A DNA stretch of 64,000 nt from Loripinus fragilis (Eukaryota > Mollusca > Bivalvia > Lucinida > Lucinidae), in the NCBI GenBank assembly GCA_964019695.1, contig OZ026520.1:23822130-23886129 (forward strand). Reading direction: 5' to 3'. Both the position numbers and the translations under genes were made by a program. Below the pieces are notes generated by a model. That model was not told the origin of the DNA. It made no database searches and saw only the letters and a program-made list of their open reading frames with translations. The stretch's first letter is position 1; the number at the start of each line of letters is the position of its first letter. Below are positions 59,240 to 64,000 of this stretch, piece by piece.

Positions 59240-60290
59240 CAAAGTAGTGTGTTAATATAAAATCGAGTAAATCGGTTGTTAGGCAACCAAAATAAAGGAT
59301 ATGCATATTTCGTTCTTCTTTTGTAGCATTTTATGTCACACTAAGATTGTGCAATAGAAGAAGCGATATCAAGAGGATAAATGCTACATATGAGCGAAAA
59401 AAGGCTTTGAATGCAAAAACAAATGTAAACGTGACCATGCATATTCAAGTCTTCCACCAAAACACCCCGTTACTATGGCAACTGATCAATCACAAACATA
59501 TTGTTTATATTCCTGCATTGCTTAGTTGTTATACCATTATTATGGTGAAGTTGAACTAAATGCACACACAGATTTTCAGACTATGAAGAAAGTCTCATTC
59601 TTTATTGAATTACCCTCGAATTAGCAAAAAATATCTTTAAAAAAGATATTCCGCTGCATTTCAATGGTAAAATTTGTTTTTATATGTATTGCTAATTGTT
59701 ACAGAGGGTCATCCTACTCGGAAAAATAAAGTTAATACTATAACAATGCAAACAGACTGATAGTTTTGTTATTGAAAGTACTGGCACTAATACAAAATCA
59801 CTGCTAAGAACAGTCCCTTTAAACTAAACTGAAGCATTGCAATTAATAAATTTGTCTAAAAATAGAAGTCTACTTTCAGTTTCGTTGGTATTTTTCTGAG
59901 AAGAAAAGTGCATGCTTCAGTCTGTATCCCTAGATTCTGCATTAATTTTCAGTGAATTGTGTCATCAAAATGAGTTTGTATGGACTGTCTGGCCATTAAC
60001 CACTGTGATTTTTCATATTTGAGCTGGTACTCTTATATGCATATTTCTGGGTATTCCTATTTGGTTGAACGGATAAAGTGAAAGTGATAACATACGGCTT
60101 GCAGGAAGTAACTCTAAAAAGACTGATGAACATGCTGCCGATTGCTCAAAAGCTGTGTGTTGGGACGTAAAGTGATGTATGTGAGATGTATAAGTTGTTC
60201 ATACAACAATGTGGCCAAAGGTACCCGTCTCCTTGACACAAAGCAATTCTTGTTCATGCAAGTAACAGCTTTTAAAAGATATATACCCTT
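59240..60290. other. no gene seen
   Basis: AT-rich sequence with no repeat pair recognised within the window. Frames of 70-75 codons (59347-59559, 60142-60369) are unsupported; the second runs into H. Confidence 0.4.
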
Positions 60291-60293
60291 AAG

Positions 60294-63211
60294 GCTAATG
60301 GTATGCGTTATGCTGGCTTTTTACGCACGCAATATCTCCTCACGTGCAATGTTTAAAGTACAGAATTAGAATACTATGTTTATCCACCTGTAATGTAGAT
60401 AATCCACCCGCAAGAGCTCAGTCAGGGCCTAACATACAGTGCAGACTCAGATCAGCCACAGAATGTGGTGTCTGATCAGGATCTTTGCCGTTTGCTTCCA
60501 GAACTGTCCATTAAAAGTTGATTAAAAAAACTTAAAACGGAAATGGACTGGTCCAATTGAAAAAGGGTAGGAAAGTCAATTCGTCTTAAATGCGTATAAT
60601 GTTGAGCCAAAATCAATACAATCACTTGTATGATGCAGAGTGGTGAATTGGATCAGCCTGGGTAGTATCCATCCAGTCAAGTCAGTGTCTTTGCCACATG
60701 GACAAAGTTCTAGTTCACTATTTGGCACATTTGTCGATCCGTTGATGTGTTCAGGTTGAACGTAATATAGTGGTCATCTTTTTTTCGATATTTTCGTATC
60801 TTTGCATGGGTTTTGCATATGCGTATATGACTTCGTGCAAAATGTTGAGACTCTATTTAGCTATGCTATTCTGATAACATCAGCTTGAAATTTCAACTGA
60901 AATATAAGCGAGCTTGGAAAGCTCACTCATTGTTCAGACATAATTTCCGAACTCTGGTGGCTGTTTGCAAAGGACAGATAATTAGTCTCATCAAGGATCC
61001 ATGGCATTTTGTCATAAATCCATTTCGTCTATAGGACATTTCGTCTAAAATACATTTCGTCGAATACATTTCGTCTAAATTTTGTCGAAAAGTGTCTAAA
61101 TTCGTCTAAAAGTGTCTGAATATTTTTCGTCCATTTTCATTTTGTCTAAATGTTGTTTACACATATATATAATGGTACAGAAATACTACTGTATGCAAGA
61201 TCTTTTTAAAAGCTGTTAAGGGTCATTTAAAAAATAATGAGTTATTTTTCAAACTGACCTGCACTAAAATTGAAAAGACTTGCTGATGGATAGTTTATGC
61301 CACAATATGTATTATAAAAATGTTAAAGTTGCTTCCAAATATCATAAGAATAGTTGCAATAGAACTTTTTTATGTAACAATAAGTAGCCAAAAATGTCCC
61401 AAGTGTAACAAAAAAGCGTGACATTTTAAAAAAACTTAATTTTCTTCCAGCTATCACGTCGAGCATATATCCCTGCCAAGATAACCTTGTATTTCAAGTT
61501 AAACTTCAAATATTGGACAATTAGTTTAGGGATACGGATAAAATTTTGTCAAACATTTTGTTACTTTAGCTCCCTATCAGAAGGAAGCATCCATGGAACA
61601 AGTTGTCAGTCTCAAAACACAAATATTGGACTGAAGCCTTTTGTTTTTTTTTTAACTTACATGCAGTGGATCTATATTAGCTACACTGATCCTAGTTGAT
61701 AAGTGTGATGTTTCAGCTCCCTAAAAATCATGCCTATACTGTTGTATGTTGAGCTTTGCTTAACAACTACAATTATATGTGCTGTACCCCAGAAATGTCA
61801 CGAGTGGAACATTTTGACTTTGAATGCAAATATTATCCCCATATAGAGCTTGAATTTGTATTCTGCTTTTTAATTCACGAGACCAAGTGCTATAAAGGTA
61901 ACTCAACCATGCTGAAAGGCCTTTGTCTCTTTTTAAGACCTCAAAAAAATGTCACGAAGGTAACACCTTATTTAATGAATTGTGGTTATGAATTTATTTA
62001 CATCTAAACTACTAAATTAATTATTTAGATTACTGATTAAATAGCGATTTTATTAAATTAAACAGTTCAAACACTTATGAGGTGCAGATTTTGGTTACAA
62101 AGGCCTTCACTTTGTGCATTTATAGGATGCTTGGCCTTAAAGGGTTTTATAGTTTATATCAGATGGCTGGTAACAATCTATCAACTCATTTATCTAAAAT
62201 GGCTTGTGACATAATACATATCAAAGGTATACATTCAAAGTGGCATCATAAGAAACCTGTCAAAATGTTTATCAGATTACCACAATCAACATTTGCATGG
62301 TAAGTAAAGTATGATTGCCCTTATTCGGGTACATTGCCAAACAAGGAAAACAGGAATTGATGCATTTCAGTTGGATCTGCACTGTTCTCTATAAAAACAA
62401 TAACTGGGGACAGAAAATCATTCCAACTAATGGCATGCACATGTATATGCTTTTAAATTGTTTAATAATTTATTTACCAGTGTGATTTTCTGAAAAGTAT
62501 CAAAAGATATAAATTTTTTATTCATTAAAAATATCCACTTTAACTTTTTTACTCATTCAAAATAATTGAACTATTGTTAAAAAATTTCCTAATGACAATC
62601 TTGATACTTTATCTATGTCTGTATTATCCAATGCAGGGAGTTAATATGATATTTATGACAGGTTTTCGATCTAACTGGCTGAAGATAAAACCACTAGCAA
62701 GTGTACCCGCATTAACCCTCTAGAAATGTACTACAACTGTTAAATGAGCATGCATACCAAACACAAATAATCAAAGAAACATCCGATAGAGAACTACACT
62801 TTGCCCTGAATCATTCGTCTACATCCATATGTGAGTAGCAAGGCTCAGGTGATACTTTTCATTTGAAGCTGCTCAGTCATACATGATAAGTACTAAACTT
62901 GTCACGTGTATTAATGATACAAAATATGACTGAATGCTCATTGTCAATTATTGTGTCTTAAATGATTATTTATTGGAGAAACATGACGATTGATTTGAGA
63001 ACAACTACATTGTGTATTTAGCACAAATCAAGCTGTGCATGTGTGCAGTCTCCTCAGAGCCTTTTAGTGTTAATTCCCTAAGTAAACTAGTTTGTTTAAT
63101 TATTATAAATCATATTAGCTGAGAAGTTTAGTTTGAGTATTGCGTTGTAGGTAACCATGAAAACAGTTTTTCTTGTGACGCTCAGTTATGCTCAGACCAA
63201 TCAATGTCCTT
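60294..63211 (+). repeat. H repeat, intact copy
   Basis: A 2.9 kb copy collinear with the five scattered pieces between 3188 and 51562. It serves as empty-site reference for the D-family insertion, the 18.3 kb segment (joined at about 61057), the foldback (about 62613), the 24.9 kb segment (about 62705) and the 616-bp MITE (about 63085). No clear TIRs, LTRs or coding frame; it could be a non-autonomous element or a local segmental duplication. Confidence 0.8.
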
Positions 63212-63214
63212 TTT

Positions 63215-63617
63215 GATTGCACAACATTGTCACACAACAAAACATTTTGAACTCCATCTCGCAATTTTGTTTTTTAGAAACTACGTAGAGAAACATAGTG
63301 TTATAAAATATAGTCAAGAATACACTAGTGCTTTCAGTGTCATTGGATCAGATATAAAAATATGATATGATTAAAGCTTGAAAATCTAGACATAATTTGG
63401 AATTGGAAAGTTTGGGTTAGGGGTCCTCCAATGCTAATTAGAAATCGACCAAAAGAGGAAGGAATAAATTAATGAATATCCTAGAAAGAAATATGCAGGT
63501 TTAAAAGCAGATCACAGCTCCCTTGATTCAAAATTAAGATGATCAAAGGAAAAAATAATAATAATAAAAACATCTTATGACTGATTGAACTAAAGAAAGA
63601 ACTGCAAGAAGAAAAAG
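63215..63617. other. no gene seen
   Basis: AT-rich spacer between H and an E-type end, with an ataataataata run near 63556. Confidence 0.4.
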
Positions 63618-64000
63618 AGGGCCCATAGGTCATGGATCGCTCACCTGAGCTCTTGTCACAAGGAGAGGATGTTAACCACACAATATAAATCCCATTTCTC
63701 CAACACCTAACTCCATCCTGGGTATCACTCAGACCATAATCAAAGACTACCCATCCACTAAGTTCAATCAAAATATACTTATCTGCACAATATCAATATC
63801 TGATTTTTTACCCAACCAAAAAGGTCAGGGGTGTGCATAAGGTGTCACTTGCATAATGTTCTATACTTATTTCCCTTTTAATTTGATCTGCAAAACATTC
63901 TTCAGAATAAAAATGTATTGACCTTTTGACCCCATCTAAGGTTCGTTGGCGTATAAAAAGGATGAAGACCGATCAAAAAAGCTCTCCTTGTCACTTCGTC
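63618..64000 (-). repeat. E-family long repeat, cut by window end
   Basis: The minus strand ends tgacaagagctcaggtgagcgatccatgacctatgggccctc, the E 3' signature (ctcaggtgagcgatccatga). The upstream part contains 'gaccttttgaccccatc' text. It continues beyond the window. A 96-codon frame (63481-63771) straddles its edge and is not a gene. Confidence 0.65.

Noticed and set aside
63481..63771. 96-codon minus-strand frame
   Set aside because: Straddles the edge of an E-family repeat end; serine-rich low-complexity middle, no domain.

Overview
The window is animal nuclear DNA. It is AT-rich, has no dense gene layout, and is saturated with dispersed repeats, foldback elements, microsatellites and tRNA-like sequences. 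The repeat vocabulary points to a bivalve mollusc: several long elements begin with an 'agctcacctgagc'-type end and close with 'caggtgagcgat', they carry 'gaccttgacctttgac' arrays, and tRNA-headed SINEs are present. No species can be named from sequence alone. Genuine coding evidence is scarce: a two-exon membrane-protein gene on the minus strand (58270 to 51569), one exon-like block of a RecQ-type helicase (47403-47561), and a broken Tc1/mariner-type transposase fragment (2525-2816).

Layout. 1-3.18 kb is a chain of terminal-inverted-repeat (TIR) elements separated only by TA dinucleotides. Each carries inward-facing tRNA-like sequences near its ends. 3.19-51.56 kb reads as one copy of a ~2.9 kb repeat (called H here) blown apart by insertions; an uninterrupted H copy lies at 60294-63211. 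The pieces of the broken copy are 3188-4571, 22878-24811, 25293-25394, 50273-50823 and 51440-51562. Between them lie an 18.3 kb segment with matching 31-bp ends, a ~0.48 kb foldback element, a ~24.9 kb segment with matching ends, and a 0.62 kb MITE whose TA empty site is visible in the intact copy.

The 18.3 kb segment (4572-22877) holds foldback MITEs, AG/GT microsatellites and a large inverted duplication around 15.2-19.85 kb. The 24.9 kb segment holds a 350-bp compound tetranucleotide satellite, a Tc1-like TIR element (28101-29015), a 9.4 kb inverted structure with paired minisatellites (30.28-39.73 kb), a second copy of one tRNA-armed element (32156-32937), GC-rich and 'cagtctgatcag' tandem arrays (39.8-42 kb), several perfect foldbacks and the helicase exon.

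51.57-58.27 kb is the membrane-protein gene. All but ~49 nt of its 5.67 kb intron is a single TIR element flanked by TA. 58.3-64 kb is again repeats: a small MITE, a second foldback copy, intact H, and the start of another bivalve-type long repeat running off the window.

All boundaries come from reading by eye. Repeat family names (H, D, E, R) are local labels only.
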